This document shows, one piece after another, positions 9,120 through 19,954 of a stretch of DNA of 31,867 nucleotides. The position numbers were made by a program, and so were the translations under genes. The notes under the pieces were generated by a model that saw nothing but the letters and a program-made list of their open reading frames with translations, had not been told where the DNA came from and did not search any database. Source of the stretch: Chara braunii (Eukaryota; Streptophyta; Charophyceae; Charales; Characeae); contig BFEA01000163.1 of NCBI GenBank assembly GCA_003427395.1, positions 619,885 through 651,751 on the forward strand. Reading direction: 5' to 3'. Every line of letters begins with the position of its first letter. Position 1 is the stretch's first letter.

Positions 9120-9700
9120 CCCAGCCTTGATAACCCAGTCAAACCTCACGCAAAAACTGCTTCCCATCCTACCCTTTCCTAGATGCAATCTCTTTAAATA
9201 GTCTGCTTTCACACAGTCAACAAAGTTGAAACTGAGATTGCCCAAACAATATTTTATTTAATCTGGTTTAAGTCCTGAAAGTCAGACAAAAAGTCAAAGT
9301 AGGGCTGCATACCATATACTCAGTCAAACATGCAATGGACAATACAGATAGGGGCTATAGTCTGGGTTTATAGAGGGGGATGGAAAGTTACCTTACAGTT
9401 CCCTGCCTCCAGAACTCCTCCTGAGTTCGGGCAGAGCTCCCGCAATCGGTGGGCAGACTCCCCACAGAGTCTTGTGCGGTCCTACGGGTTGCAATCCCGC
9501 CTGCCGCCTTCCTCTCAGAACCGGACTAGACTTAGAGTAAGAAAGGCAGAAGGAGGGGTTTGAGACTCTCAAGATACAAGGAGGGGACAAACTCAACTCC
9601 CAGGAGAGGGCCTTGATACCTTGATGCGCCTGAGGGCCCCGCAATGGCAGCCAATGTGACAGCTTGGTCAAACCGGAGTCAAACTGTCGAACTCAACCCT
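9120..9700. other. no gene; possible minus-strand TATA motif
   Basis: On the minus strand CTCTATAAACCCAG (about 9367-9380) follows a C-rich run and could be a core promoter, for example of a degraded LTR reading toward the hairpin family. No coding region is recognisable in either direction. Confidence 0.3.
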
Positions 9701-9769
9701 CCTGTCGAACCCTTAATTCGCAGCAATAGCCCCCCTTCTCAAGCCCAATCGCATCACCTAGCGGTTTGT

Positions 9770-10075
9770 AGCAGTTGGCAATAGCCGGCAGTAGTGCGCA
9801 GCAGTATGCAGCAATCAACAACAGGCAGCAGTAGCAGTTTGCGCGCAGTACGCAGCTGTGGTCTGTGCACAGCCAACAACAGCCCACAGCAGTAGTTCAC
9901 GCACAGTCAATCAGCAACAACAGTTGTGCACAACCAAAAACAGTAGCAGTTGTGCACAGTCAACCGCAGTTGTAGGTCCGCAGTGTGCAGCAGTATGGTG
10001 CAATGCGTAGCAGTCTTGTGCAATCGGCATGCGGCAGTCAGCAATAACGTGCAGGAGTGCAGCGGACGTACAACA
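9770..10075 (+). repeat. degenerate CAG/CAA-rich repeat tract
   Basis: AGCAGT, GCAGTA and CAACAG words recur throughout without a fixed period. A perfect 12-bp palindrome GTTGTGCACAAC lies at about 9933. The frames through it are broken, so it does not look like a polyglutamine gene. Confidence 0.7.
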
Positions 10076-10579
10076 ACGTGCACGACCGTACCCGCAACCG
10101 CATAGCAACCCCCTCGAATCCAGTGATCAGCGTACTGCTAGCACGTCTCGTCACTTCTATGCGTAAGATCGAGTAACGCATGGGCGATAGCAGCGGAGCA
10201 GCAAAGCGCAAGGCAGCTCCAACTGCACAGCCACGCTGTACAGTGAACACATCAACCGACAAAAAGCCACCAGTGAAGCAGGCGGGGTACAGACAGCAGG
10301 GCAGCGAAGGGGCACACAGTACATGCCCCACTCTCATCACGACTGAACCTCGAGGACTGTTGGTTCTCGCCACCTGCTGAGCCAGGGAGTCACTCCGACG
10401 ATCACCTGTCACCTCCTACAGGCAACACAACCATCATGAATTGAGTGGCTCCTATCTTGATACACCTGGCTCGGAGGGTGGCCGTCTCTCAATCCCGCTT
10501 CCCTCTCTGCTCAGGTAGGTGGCTTCCCTTTCTCTCTCCCTCAGATCTTCAGTCGCTGGGACGAGCATCGCCCTGGCCG
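10076..10579. other. no gene seen
   Basis: GC-balanced sequence with short frames of about 66-124 codons on both strands. None shows a recognisable motif. Confidence 0.4.
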
Positions 10580-10825
10580 ACAGGTTAGTCTCCAAACCCG
10601 CCTGGTTGCCTCCTGCAGGCTTCTATAGAAGCTACGGGCGAGTCAAATGTATCTACCACTGGACCCGGCCGGGTGCATCCGTCGGGCAGGCTCTTTCCCA
10701 ACTTCCCTCTTCCCTCTCTCCGTCGGTTGCTCAACCTCATCGGCTTACTGCACACCCTCACCAGCGATAGGATAGGCAAAATCGACAGAATCTTCTACTA
10801 GAACACGGGAAAATACATTGCTATT
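10580..10825 (+). repeat. diverged copy of the repeat at 1-330
   Basis: CAGGTTAGTCTCCAAACCCG followed by CCTGGTTGCCTCC matches CAGGTAAGTCTCCAACCTC at about 180. Later GATAGGATAGGCAAAATCGA and AGAACACGGGAAAATACATTG match the corresponding blocks at 46-95 and 226-280. The order and orientation are the same. Confidence 0.65.
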
Positions 10826-10873
10826 CTAATTTTTCCTCTTCCTGCCATAGCCGCTTGCCTCGATGGCTTCGTG

Positions 10874-10889
10874 CCCCCCCCCCCCCCCC
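10874..10889 (+). repeat. 16-C homopolymer
   Basis: An uninterrupted C run. Its length is likely to be unreliable in the assembly. Confidence 0.9.
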
Positions 10890-11780
10890 GGCCTTTCTAT
10901 TAACTCGTATCCTACAGACTTACTACTAAAACTAACATTAGACTCGAACTCGCCTACCCCCAAACCCCCAGTTTAGGCTCCTCCCTTCCTCAAATCCATA
11001 AAGAAACGAACCAGACATTCGGTCCTTCCCCCTATCGTTTCTCTCCCCGCCATAGCCCCGGCGCACGAGTTTTCTTGCCGACCTCCGAAATGACTAACTC
11101 ACCTCTAGAACTAAGTCCAGATCCAGATTCGCCCGGGCCCTAAAGCCCAGGATCACCCTTCCACTCACCTGATTCCACTAAGTATCGAAGGGGGCGCCCT
11201 TTTTCTCATTCCAATAGCCAGCTCCCCATCTCCGCTCCGTCATGCTACTTCTCGAATGTACCCGACACAAAATCCCGTCCGGGTTCACTCACCACCTTTC
11301 CACTCCTCTCCTACTACTTCGCCCGCGTGCTCCCCTCCTTCTCCCTCTTACCTAGGTCTTCTGCTCCCTCATCTCCAATCTCACCTCCGCCCCGTGTGCA
11401 CCTAGCGTAACCTCCCATCCGGGTTCATCCCCGTGCTCCTGCCTTTGCCCCTCGTCGGGCAGTCGTCCGCCATAGTTCGTCGCTCCGCCCCGTTTGTCTC
11501 CGTTGTCCTTGTTACTTCCGCCCCTGACACTTTTCGCCTTCGGCCCGACACTGCGCCTGGCTCTTCTGCCCGCCTTAACGTCTACCCAGCGCCCGTTACT
11601 CCGCTCTCCCACTTAGTGCTCGCTACCCCGTCACCCTCTCTTTCCTGGATTAACGCAGCGCGCGGCATCGGGTCGTGGAACACTTGTTCGAAGCGCTTAG
11701 AGAGGAGGAGCCGACAATGTGAGCAATCGAAAAAAAAGCGAGGGAACGCCCCTCGATTTATGCAGACCGCCTTCACCCAT
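10890..11780. other. pyrimidine-rich sequence, no gene seen
   Basis: C/T-rich plus strand with short frames of up to 119 codons. None has a recognisable domain. Confidence 0.4.
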
Positions 11781-11785
11781 GGGCT

Positions 11786-11816
<31 letters not shown>

Positions 11817-11836
11817 TACGGATGTCCCGAAGGGCA
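11781..11836 (-). ncRNA. U6 snRNA 5'-half pseudogene
   Basis: Read on the minus strand, CCTTCGGGACATCCG, AATTGGAACGATACAGAGAA and GATTAGCATAGCCC follow the first ~57 nucleotides of U6, including an intact ACAGAGA box that would pair with the 5' splice site. Homology stops at the GGCCCC segment, so the U4-pairing region, internal stem-loop and 3' end are absent. No plant-type USE or TATA element is evident upstream. It is a truncated copy rather than a working gene. Confidence 0.85.
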
Positions 11837-12600
11837 ACACACATAGGACCAAAAGAGAAACAACAGTCCCCCCCCCCCGCTTTCGGGACTGCACTGGGCT
11901 AGACCCAGGTTTGACTGGCACGACATTGTTTCCTCAGTCAGGACCCCCACCTTAGCGCCTCTGGCCCCTGCTGACCAATCCCCACGTAGACGAGGATACG
12001 GTCCGTTACGGACCTCGGGTGCGGCCCCGGACAGGCCCAGGTGGTGGTGAGTACTCAAGAGAGGAAACTTTAAGATCTGACGCGAGGCCGGGTCCTATGC
12101 CATTGGCCCCGTACGGCCTGCTGCCTGCACAACTGTGCTCTGGCCGCTCCGTCCAGGCCCCCATGCTGTAGCCTGCTGGTCTCGATCCCCGCACCTTCGC
12201 AGTAACAGTCCAGCGCCGTAACCTATAGGGCTAAGCCCAAGCCTAGGACTGTCCTGCGCAAACTTCAATAAAAGATGATATGGCGCAGCGTCCGGGTCTG
12301 GGAAAACGGCCCGGGCCTCATTTCCACCTATAACTAAACACGCGGCCGTTAGGCATCTGCGCTGGCTTGCCCTATTTACGTCGTGGCTGCCTCGCGCCCC
12401 ACTTCTCGCACCAGGCCTACCACTGGTCAAGCGTACTGAACAAGGACACCCTCTATCCCTTATTCTAATTTATAACAAAAGTCAAGCCGGTCAACTAAGC
12501 CGGCTACGCAATCAAACGGAAGAATCACACGCGCGTCTTAAAATTGCGCGCCCACTCACCCTCTACTCTAGTCAGCCATCCAGTCAATGTAAACCACAGA
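11837..12600. other. no gene seen
   Basis: GC-rich sequence with a 10-base C run near 11870. Frames on the minus strand are short and without motifs. Confidence 0.4.
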
Positions 12601-13150
12601 CTCAGCCGCGCCTCGCGCGGTATACTTGGATTTTAAACCAAACTATTTTCTGTCGCCTGCAAAGACCAGGGCGGATACCCTTGTAAGGGTGTTCGCACCA
12701 ACAATATGCAAAAGTGTCCACCGTTAAATACCCTCGCGCCGCGGACCCCGCCACACGAAGATCCCGATTCGAAATGAATGCCCAGATAGCGGCGTTGTGC
12801 ACATCGACATCAGCCCAGCCAACGCCCGCCCGGCCCGGCAAAAACATGCGCCCCGCACCGCCGCTTCGCTCACGCGCGCCAAAGAAAACTCCCCCAACGT
12901 CCGCTCCACCTACCGCGTAGGTCGCATAAGTGAAACGGGACAGTCCGCCCGGCGCGGGCCCCGAAATCACACAATTGCGTCGGCGGCGGATGACGAACGA
13001 CTGGGCACTGGTCCCGCGGCAGCTCCCTCCTCGATTTTCCGTGGGCCAGCAGCGGATGCCGCAAGACTGGCCGCTCGTCCCACGCTACCTCCTACCTTGA
13101 TTTTTCGTGGGCCCACCGGGCGCCGTTACGGTGGGACCGCTCCTTCCTTT
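12601..13150. repeat. GC-rich region with repeats related to 18.85-19.04 kb
   Basis: GATTTTTCGTGGGCCCACCGGGCG at about 13100, with a partner GATTTTCCGTGGGCCAGCAGCGG at about 13033, resembles GATTTTCGCTGGGCCCGGCGGG at about 19016. This suggests a diverged local duplication plus a dispersed copy. The 122-codon frames are low-complexity and rich in Pro, Arg and Ala. Confidence 0.5.
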
Positions 13151-13159
13151 ATGGAGATA

Positions 13160-13215
13160 GAGATATAATATAATATAATGTAATATAATATAATATACTA
13201 TATATATATTATATG
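13160..13215 (+). repeat. TATAA-rich microsatellite
   Basis: Repeated TAATA/TATAA words form a nearly pure AT stretch between two repeat blocks. Confidence 0.85.
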
Positions 13216-13217
13216 TA

Positions 13218-13350
13218 TATGTAAGGGTTCAGCCTCCTGACGGGTCGGTGAAACTCCAACGAAACTGATCATCACAACCCCTAATTTTTTGTCCTCTTCT
13301 CTCTCTCTGTCTACGATTTACTGGGCAATTTTGTTTGACGATATCTTGTA
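13218..13350 (+). repeat. dispersed copy of the 659-2040 repeat
   Basis: GGGTTCAGCCTCCTGACGGG, then GTCCTCTTCTCTCTCTCTGT and GGGCAATTTTGTTTGACGATAT, match the end portion of the units at 820-1060 and 1490-1610, in the same orientation. Confidence 0.8.
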
Positions 13351-13599
13351 ACTCGTACCTCCCTATATCGCCTTCTCACTGAAGTTGCTTCGGGTAACTA
13401 GTGTAGTGTCAAGGCTGATATTGAGCAAGTGACACAAGCATGGCGGGTACGACTTTTGCAATGGCTTTACAACAATGTTGCCAATCCATACATGACAACA
13501 GGCATTCGAGAACTAATGCCTCATCCGAAAATCTCTGCATACTCGCCAATGTTACACAACACAACCTTGTGACCCATTTGTTGACCACATCAAGATAGT

Positions 13600-15365
13600 A
13601 CATGTGTATGAGGTAGTTTGTGCTCCTAACTTGCACCATGTGTTACGATTGTCGGAAGAGGTTGCATTGCACCTCGACCATCGTGCAGCCACACATGTTC
13701 ATGTATGTAACAAACCGACGTCACCCACGTATGTCCAGTTTCGTAACTTCATTGATGTGGCCTTGAGGGTTACTCCTGGCATGACCTTACCCGCCCCCTC
13801 AAATTGTGAATGTTACAGAGCCTTTCCTCATTGTTATGATCTTATGGATGACCATATTGTGTCTGTTGATCGCAATATATCTCCGATGATAACCTTCACA
13901 GGTTTTTCCAAGAAGGCTTGAAGTATTGTCTGAATGTGGAAACTACCAATGTGCTCCAAGCACTGACAATTGGACTTGATGAGTATATTGTCAATTACAA
14001 AAGGTTGTTGGTCGGGCATTCTCGATCTACTTTCTCAAAAGTTGAACAACTGGCGTTCGACAATCCTAACACATTGTCAATCCAATGCAACCTCGTTCTC
14101 CAATCATGTGAGTCAGCCACGGTCACTTCGTTCTACACATGCCTCCTTTCCCCATCTTCAACAACACTTTGTCATTGTCCCTGTGGATAAAACATTGCAC
14201 AATTTGAGAATTTGCTGCAAGAATTGGTATTTGTTTAATCTCTGCATACATTTGAACAGTCCCACTTATACTCGTCTTCATGAATACATTGTTGATATCC
14301 TTGACCGCCATGCAATATAGAATCACAATTGGGCTACACCCACGCTGATACTCCATTACCTTTACTATGTGCTAAAAACTCACAAATGTCCTCCAACTCT
14401 TCGTAACATTCTTGCAGTCACAACACAAAATAACAGTGTTTTTTCCCGAACGCTCCTCGTCAAACGATTGGCACTATTCATGAACGACCTCCTCACTATT
14501 CATGAAGAGACAATGACTACTTCATCGTATCTCAGCGCTGCTTTACGAGGAATGATCTCTACTTTTCACGTGAAAGATACTGAGTTCTATTAATAAGTTG
14601 GTGTTCGACGGTGTTGGATCGTTTAGAGTGTCGATGAAGTGGCGATTGCCCTAGAAAATAATGCATCGTCTCTTCGTTGCCTCTCTCCCCGCAATGCCAC
14701 AATATACACGAACCTTCCTCATGGCCGTATTTTGAATAATGTGCAAAAGTTGTTGATGAAGCCCATGCTTATGCCCTTGGGCATACTCGCACGTTATTCG
14801 AGGACCTCGTTATGACCAATGCACAGCCGATCATGATTCAGGCTCGGTCAGATTCTCCAACATTTTCGCTTTGTTGTGCAAAACACTTTTCTGTACACTA
14901 GAAATGATATACTTTGGAAGCAAATTATTGGTATTCTAATGGGAACAAATGTTGGCCCATAAATTTCTAATCTGATGCTATATTGGGATGAAGCGTGCTT
15001 AGTTGATGACATTCGTCAACATGATTTTTAAGCTGCTTGGCAATACACTTTCACTTATCGCCTTATTGATGATGTTCTTTCATGGGGGCAATTCTCCTCC
15101 TACAAAGCACTATGGGCTTGAGTGGAAGGAAACTACAGCAACAGATGGCTCGTGTACCTTTTTCGGTGTGCATTTACGAGTCCATTCTAATGGCTCGCTT
15201 CGCATAAGTGTGTTTGATAAAGCGGCCGGTGTGTTCACTAGACAATTGAGTAGATTTGAACGAATCTCTAACAATTGGCATGACTTTCGAACGGCGGCAA
15301 CGACACTTACTCGTCGCATGCTTTCTCGTGGGCAATCCCCACCAACCCTTGCTAAGGGGTGGATC
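13600..15365 (+). pseudogene. broken reverse transcriptase (non-gypsy; possibly Penelope-like)
   Basis: Segments in different plus-strand frames line up in reverse-transcriptase order. They are a CxC segment (NCECYRAF at about 13803), FVIVPVDKT at about 14172, YVLKTHKCPP at about 14363, IYTNLPHGRILNNV at about 14703, GILMGTN (14930-14950), YRLIDD (15056-15073, the catalytic motif) and GVHLRVHSNG followed by GVFTRQLSRF. Stops occur at 14960 and 15029, a frameshift at about 15100-15117, and shifts in several other places. The aspartate normally preceding the xLYT segment of motif A is not visible. The PMGTN-like and YxIDD style differs from the gypsy polymerase at 24 kb. I found no GIY-YIG endonuclease or other domain, so the class is uncertain. 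Confidence 0.7.
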
Positions 15366-15465
15366 TGGTACATGTGCTCCGGCCAACGTCGCTATCCTAC
15401 GCATGTGATGCGTCTCGCTCAGTGGTTCAGACAAATGATAAGATGGACCATGCATCATCCACTTT

Positions 15466-15690
15466 CTTCCTGCTACAGTTTCCATTGTTGCAGTTTCCAC
15501 TGGTGCAGTTTCTACAACTCCAGTTTTTACTCCGACAATTTCTGCTATCGCAGTTTCTGCTGCTGCAGTTTCCACCGCTGCGGTTCGCATTGCTGCAGTT
15601 TTCATCGCCACAGTTTCTACAGCTCCAGTTTTTACCCCGGCAGTTTCTGCCACTGCAATTTCCACTTCCTACTTCAGCTTCCTCTGTTGC
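15466..15690 (+). repeat. 15-bp minisatellite with 105-bp higher-order period
   Basis: Fourteen or so degenerate copies of a CAGTTTCNNCNNCTG-type 15-mer. CTACAACTCCAGTTTTTAC near 15512 recurs as CTACAGCTCCAGTTTTTAC 105 bp later, so seven units were duplicated as a block. Because 15 is divisible by three, all six frames translate as pentapeptide repeats. I see no evidence that any is expressed. Confidence 0.9.
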
Positions 15691-15739
15691 AGTCTGCAGT
15701 ATAGCAGTTTCTATAGCTGGAATTCCAGGCACTATACTT

Positions 15740-15850
15740 TTTGCTGCTACAGCTTCCTCTGCTGCAACGCCAGCTCAAAGAACATCCCAGTCTCTCCGAC
15801 ATTCACATCCTTTGTTCAAGATGTTGCCCATTCCCCCCCCGTTTCATCTC
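15740..15850 (+). repeat. dispersed repeat shared with 2070-2165
   Basis: ACAGCTTCCTCTGCTGCAAC and AACATCCCAGTCTCTCCGAC followed by a C run match the earlier copy in the same orientation. It immediately follows the minisatellite and the reverse-transcriptase remnant. Confidence 0.65.
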
Positions 15851-15897
15851 TTTCTGTGCAAATTGGTGGTTGTGTGTGGAGGGCGTGCGCTCGTCTT

Positions 15898-15955
15898 CAT
15901 GTGTATGTGTGTGTGTGTGTTTGTGTGTGTGTGAGAGTGAGAGAGAGAGATCAGT
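15898..15955 (+). repeat. GT then GA microsatellite
   Basis: An interrupted GT run passes into a short GA run. Confidence 0.9.
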
Positions 15956-16029
15956 CGAGATGTGCCTGATCGACTCAGGATACGTCGATGCTTGTTGTGC
16001 TTACTGATCGAGTCGGGATTGGGATTCTC

Positions 16030-16460
16030 ATTCTGCCTGTGCCGGTTGCCTCCCTCCTCGCCCCTCCTTGCTTCTCTCCTCTCCGTTTTTCTTCTCTGCT
16101 CTCTTCACCCACTACCTTCTTTCTTCTCCCTCTCTCCCTCTCTCCCTCCCCTTCTCTCCCTCTCTCTCTCCCTCCGCTCTCCTTTCTTGTCTGTGCTTTC
16201 CACTTACGTACGACCTTCCTCCTCCTCCCCTGCCGCCTTCCCCCCTCCTGCTCTCGCTCCTTCTCCTTTCTTTTTCTTCGTCTTACACGCAGGGGCTCGG
16301 ATGTCATGCCTCTTTTGATTTCGGAAGTGGTAGCGGACCAGTTCTTCCTCTTCAGTTTAAGCGTCGCCGCTCTCCGTCCGTTTCTTTTCCTTCTCCTCTT
16401 CCTTTTTTTTTTTTTTTTCCTCTTTTTCCTTTTTCTAGAAATTTCTCCTCTGCCCCCTCA
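16030..16460 (+). repeat. pyrimidine-rich (C/T) tract
   Basis: Long stretches of C and T only, including a T run at about 16407-16420. The long open frames in this region reflect the biased composition. Confidence 0.7.
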
Positions 16461-16740
16461 ATGATTTTTCATCTGTCCTTTTTGCGCTCATGCTACGTAG
16501 GGGGAAGAGATGTGATGTCGGTCTCCCTTTCTTGTATCATTCCATCCCACATGGGCCCACGTGGTGCCTTTGGGCCTTTGGCCTGCCACACAGGTTGCAC
16601 TTGGTCCCACGTCCTGCGTGGTTCCATGTGGTTGCTGTCTGATTGCCACGTGCGTATTGCCGCCACGCCCCCTACTCCGCTTCTCTTCCCCATGTTTATA
16701 TAATTATATCATATATTTGACGATATATATTGTATTATAT
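16461..16740. other. no gene; near-palindrome CCACATGGGCCCACGTGG
   Basis: An 18-bp sequence at about 16549-16566 is palindromic except for one pair and includes a CACGTG (G-box) core. Nothing else is recognisable. Confidence 0.5.
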
Positions 16741-16744
16741 CATA

Positions 16745-16800
16745 TTATACATCGTCAAACAGAGCTGTCCGGTAAATCGTTGGCAGAGAGGGAGTATATT
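16745..16800 (-). repeat. inverted copy of the end of the 659-2040 repeat
   Basis: On the minus strand TACTCCCTCTCTGCCAACG, TTTACCGGACAGCTCTGTTTGACGAT matches the terminal block seen at 1018-1050 and 1568-1605. TTTGACGATATAT also occurs at about 16709 (plus) and, on the minus strand, about 16836, inside AT-dinucleotide sequence. Confidence 0.75.
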
Positions 16801-16859
16801 AGATGACTATTATATTATATATTATATATTATATATATCGTCAAATATATATTCTATTA

Positions 16860-17970
16860 TATATACTCCATTTTTTTGTATTCAACACATGATCCGTGAA
16901 AACCCAACAAAACCAATAAAACCCAACATTTTGTATAGAGTAAAATCATAGAAGTGAAACAGTTGTATTTAACAAATAAAGAACGTCTTTAATCCTTTCT
17001 CGAGAGACGACTCAACCGAGAACGAAAACCGAGATAAAAGTGAAGCGATCTTCAAAATGTGGCGAAAAACCCTTTCTAGCAAAATCATGTTATAGGATTA
17101 TAAGTGATTTCCAACAGACCGGCAAACAACAGAGCTCCAATAAAAAAATTGCAGCGCGAACTCCAAAGCTGTAAAAAAAAACAGTTCTAGTGAATACTGA
17201 TGTATAGGACTATACGTCGTGCTTAACGGTATAAATTCCTATAAAGCAATTTTGAAGCTAACAGTAGAAACGTTCTAAAAAAATGTATGATATGTAAAAT
17301 AATCACACAAACAACTTCTGCCTCAGGTGCATCTTCAAATTATTAGTCAAATCCAAGTTAAAAATAAAAATCCGAAGAAAAAAAATAAAAAATCTATTGA
17401 AAAAAAAAGAATGGTTGCCCATAAAAGTGAGAACATGTTAAGAGGGTAGTCACGAACAAGATAACATGTCAGTCTGCTCACGAAACCCTCAGACACGTTC
17501 ACCATGTTACATGACTTATACGACTATACACATGATTTTTTTAGATAATAGAAAAACTGCATATTTTTATTCCTTAATAAGTGGTGTTTTGCTTGTTAGT
17601 GCTTTTTTTGGAAAAATTACGTTTTTTTCCTCGCTACTTCCAGTGGTTCACAAAAATTGCCTTTTTTGTTGAAGTTGTTTTACTTCATGTAGAATCTTGC
17701 TCCTACGAGACGCCTAAATACTGTATTTATAAAATCTTCAATAAATTTCATTCAAACCCAACATTTGTTTTTGCCGGCTTTTCACGAATCCTATGCTATT
17801 CCTCCTTATGCTATCTAGCCTTTTGACGCTCGTTTGTTCCTCCTCTTCCTCCTCTATTTCCCGCTCTGCCCCTCTTAGCGCCGTGTGTCACTCTTGCCAC
17901 GATGTAGCGGAATATACATTGTCTGATTCACTTACTATTTCCTGAGCAGTGTGGCCAGACCCATACCAGC
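16860..17970. other. AT-rich sequence, no gene seen
   Basis: A-rich and T-rich DNA with several short homopolymers and no frame above 81 codons. I see no RNA gene in it. Confidence 0.5.
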
Positions 17971-18002
17971 TATCAGCTCCGCGCTGCGATGAAGTCGTCA
18001 TC

Positions 18003-18140
18003 TTTTTTTTTTTTTTTTTTTTTTTTTAGAGAGAGAGAGAGAGAGAGAGAGAGAGTGTGTCGAGCCTGTCTATTTCGCACGTCATGTGCGTGCATGTGTG
18101 CTTGCGTGCGTGTGTGTTTGTGTGCATGTGTGAATGTGTC
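18003..18140 (+). repeat. poly-T, GA and GT/GC microsatellites
   Basis: About 25 T are followed by about 14 GA dinucleotides and then an irregular TGTGCGTG tract. Confidence 0.9.
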
Positions 18141-18284
18141 TCGGTGCGCAGTGATGTAGTGGGATGGATCACCAAGGATGAAGAGCTCACGACTGGTAGC
18201 TGCCCAGGGCACACCCGAACTACATAGATCTTGGAAGAGATGTGAGTCGGCTTTTGAGGTGTGATTGCTTGCTTGGCCTCTCGA

Positions 18285-18498
18285 GTGAAACTTGCAAAAC
18301 ATCCGCGGGTGGGTGGGGGTATAAGAGAGAAAGGGAGAGAGAGACACAGAGAGAGAGAGAGAGAGAGAGCACTTGTAAAAGACGTGTGTGTGGGTGGGGG
18401 TATGAGAGAGAGAGAGAGACATACTTCGTTCAGCCATTTTGAACGACTCCCCGCTGTCTTGCGTCGACGCTTCGATTCCGCTGGCAACGCTCACTTCC

Positions 18499-18542
<44 letters not shown>

Positions 18543-18600
18543 GTACACTTGCAAAACATCCGTGGGTGGGTGGGGGTATATCTCTCACACACTTTATAGC
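18285..18600 (+). repeat. three copies of a ~40-bp GT/G-rich unit joined to GA or CT tracts
   Basis: CTTGCAAAACATCCGCGGGT (18291), CTTGTAAAAGACGTGTGTGT (18371) and CTTGCAAAACATCCGTGGGT (18549) are each followed by GGGTGGGGGTATA or a close variant. A purine or pyrimidine dinucleotide run lies next to each copy. The association suggests repeated spread of the unit together with its microsatellite. Confidence 0.75.
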
Positions 18601-19078
18601 TTTGGCGCTCCCCCACTGCGCACAGTTCCCCCACACGCACGGGTCGCTCTGCCGCGCCACAACACACGCACTGCACAGCGCAGACGGCCACCATTGATCC
18701 CCGCAACATTCCGATAACGTAGTTAAAAAAAAAATGCAGGCCCACCGCACTCTCGCACTCACGCACCGCACCGCACTCCCGCACTCGTCGATGCGCACAC
18801 AGGCTCATCCGCCCACCACCAAACGCCGCCACGCAGGCCCACACCGCCCCAGTCCCGCCCGCAGTCCTGCCACGGAACGCCGCCGCTGATATGCCTTGCC
18901 GCCCTTGCGCCAGTCCGCCCGCTGCCACACTGAATTTCCCCTACTCCCGCCCGCAGTCCCGCCACGAAACGCCGTGGCCGATTTACCTTGCCCCTGTCCC
19001 GCCCGCCTCCACAGCGATTTTCGCTGGGCCCGGCGGGAAGCGTCACGCTGGGCCCTTTGCATTCTTTAAGAGTATAGG
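18601..19078. repeat. GC-rich region with ~96-bp tandem duplication
   Basis: GTCCCGCCCGCAGTCCTGCCACGGAACGCCG at about 18853 is repeated as CTCCCGCCCGCAGTCCCGCCACGAAACGCCG at about 18944. The downstream part resembles 13090-13150. The frames are rich in Pro, Arg and Ala, and no gene is recognised. Confidence 0.6.
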
Positions 19079-19080
19079 GA

Positions 19081-19153
19081 TATGGTCCATGTCTCGATTG
19101 AAGCGTGTCATCCTTGTGCAGCGGCCTTGTTAATCTTCTCTGTATCGGTCCAT
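19081..19153 (-). ncRNA. U6-like sequence, variant copy 1 (5' truncated)
   Basis: The minus strand reads GATACAGAGAAGATTAACA, then GCACAAGGATGACACGC, then AATCGAGA and ATGGACC. This follows U6 from about nucleotide 31 to 95, with the ACAGAGA box intact but the first 30 nucleotides replaced by GATCCTGGCGGGAGAT next to an AG microsatellite. It differs from usual plant U6 at GATTAACAAGGCCGCTG and CGCTTCAATCG. Those same changes occur in the copy at 19971, so both belong to one U6-derived repeat lineage. Confidence 0.8.
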
Positions 19154-19162
19154 CTCCCGCCA

Positions 19163-19165
<3 letters not shown>

Positions 19166-19220
<55 letters not shown>
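19166..19220 (+). repeat. CT microsatellite at gap edge
   Basis: An uninterrupted CT run that ends at the first N. Confidence 0.97.
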
Positions 19221-19903
19221 NNNNNNNNNNNNNNNNNNNNNNNNNNNNNNNNNNNNNNNNNNNNNNNNNNNNNNNNNNNNNNNNNNNNNNNNNNNNNNNN
19301 NNNNNNNNNNNNNNNNNNNNNNNNNNNNNNNNNNNNNNNNNNNNNNNNNNNNNNNNNNNNNNNNNNNNNNNNNNNNNNNNNNNNNNNNNNNNNNNNNNNN
19401 NNNNNNNNNNNNNNNNNNNNNNNNNNNNNNNNNNNNNNNNNNNNNNNNNNNNNNNNNNNNNNNNNNNNNNNNNNNNNNNNNNNNNNNNNNNNNNNNNNNN
19501 NNNNNNNNNNNNNNNNNNNNNNNNNNNNNNNNNNNNNNNNNNNNNNNNNNNNNNNNNNNNNNNNNNNNNNNNNNNNNNNNNNNNNNNNNNNNNNNNNNNN
19601 NNNNNNNNNNNNNNNNNNNNNNNNNNNNNNNNNNNNNNNNNNNNNNNNNNNNNNNNNNNNNNNNNNNNNNNNNNNNNNNNNNNNNNNNNNNNNNNNNNNN
19701 NNNNNNNNNNNNNNNNNNNNNNNNNNNNNNNNNNNNNNNNNNNNNNNNNNNNNNNNNNNNNNNNNNNNNNNNNNNNNNNNNNNNNNNNNNNNNNNNNNNN
19801 NNNNNNNNNNNNNNNNNNNNNNNNNNNNNNNNNNNNNNNNNNNNNNNNNNNNNNNNNNNNNNNNNNNNNNNNNNNNNNNNNNNNNNNNNNNNNNNNNNNN
19901 NNN
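19221..19903. other. assembly gap (683 N)
   Basis: Sequence is unknown. The gap lies between two copies of TCTCCCRCCAGGATC adjoining CT tracts, so a tandem array of the CT plus U6-like unit may be collapsed here. The two long open frames on each strand that cross it are artefacts. Confidence 0.99.
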
Positions 19904-19913
19904 TCTCCCACCA

Positions 19914-19954
<41 letters not shown>

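Noticed and set aside
9770-10075. Polyglutamine gene
   Set aside because: CAG/CAA words shift frame constantly and no frame stays open across the tract.
15988-16703. 158-211 codon frames rich in Ser, Leu, Phe and Pro
   Set aside because: They reflect a long C/T-only tract and overlap in three frames.
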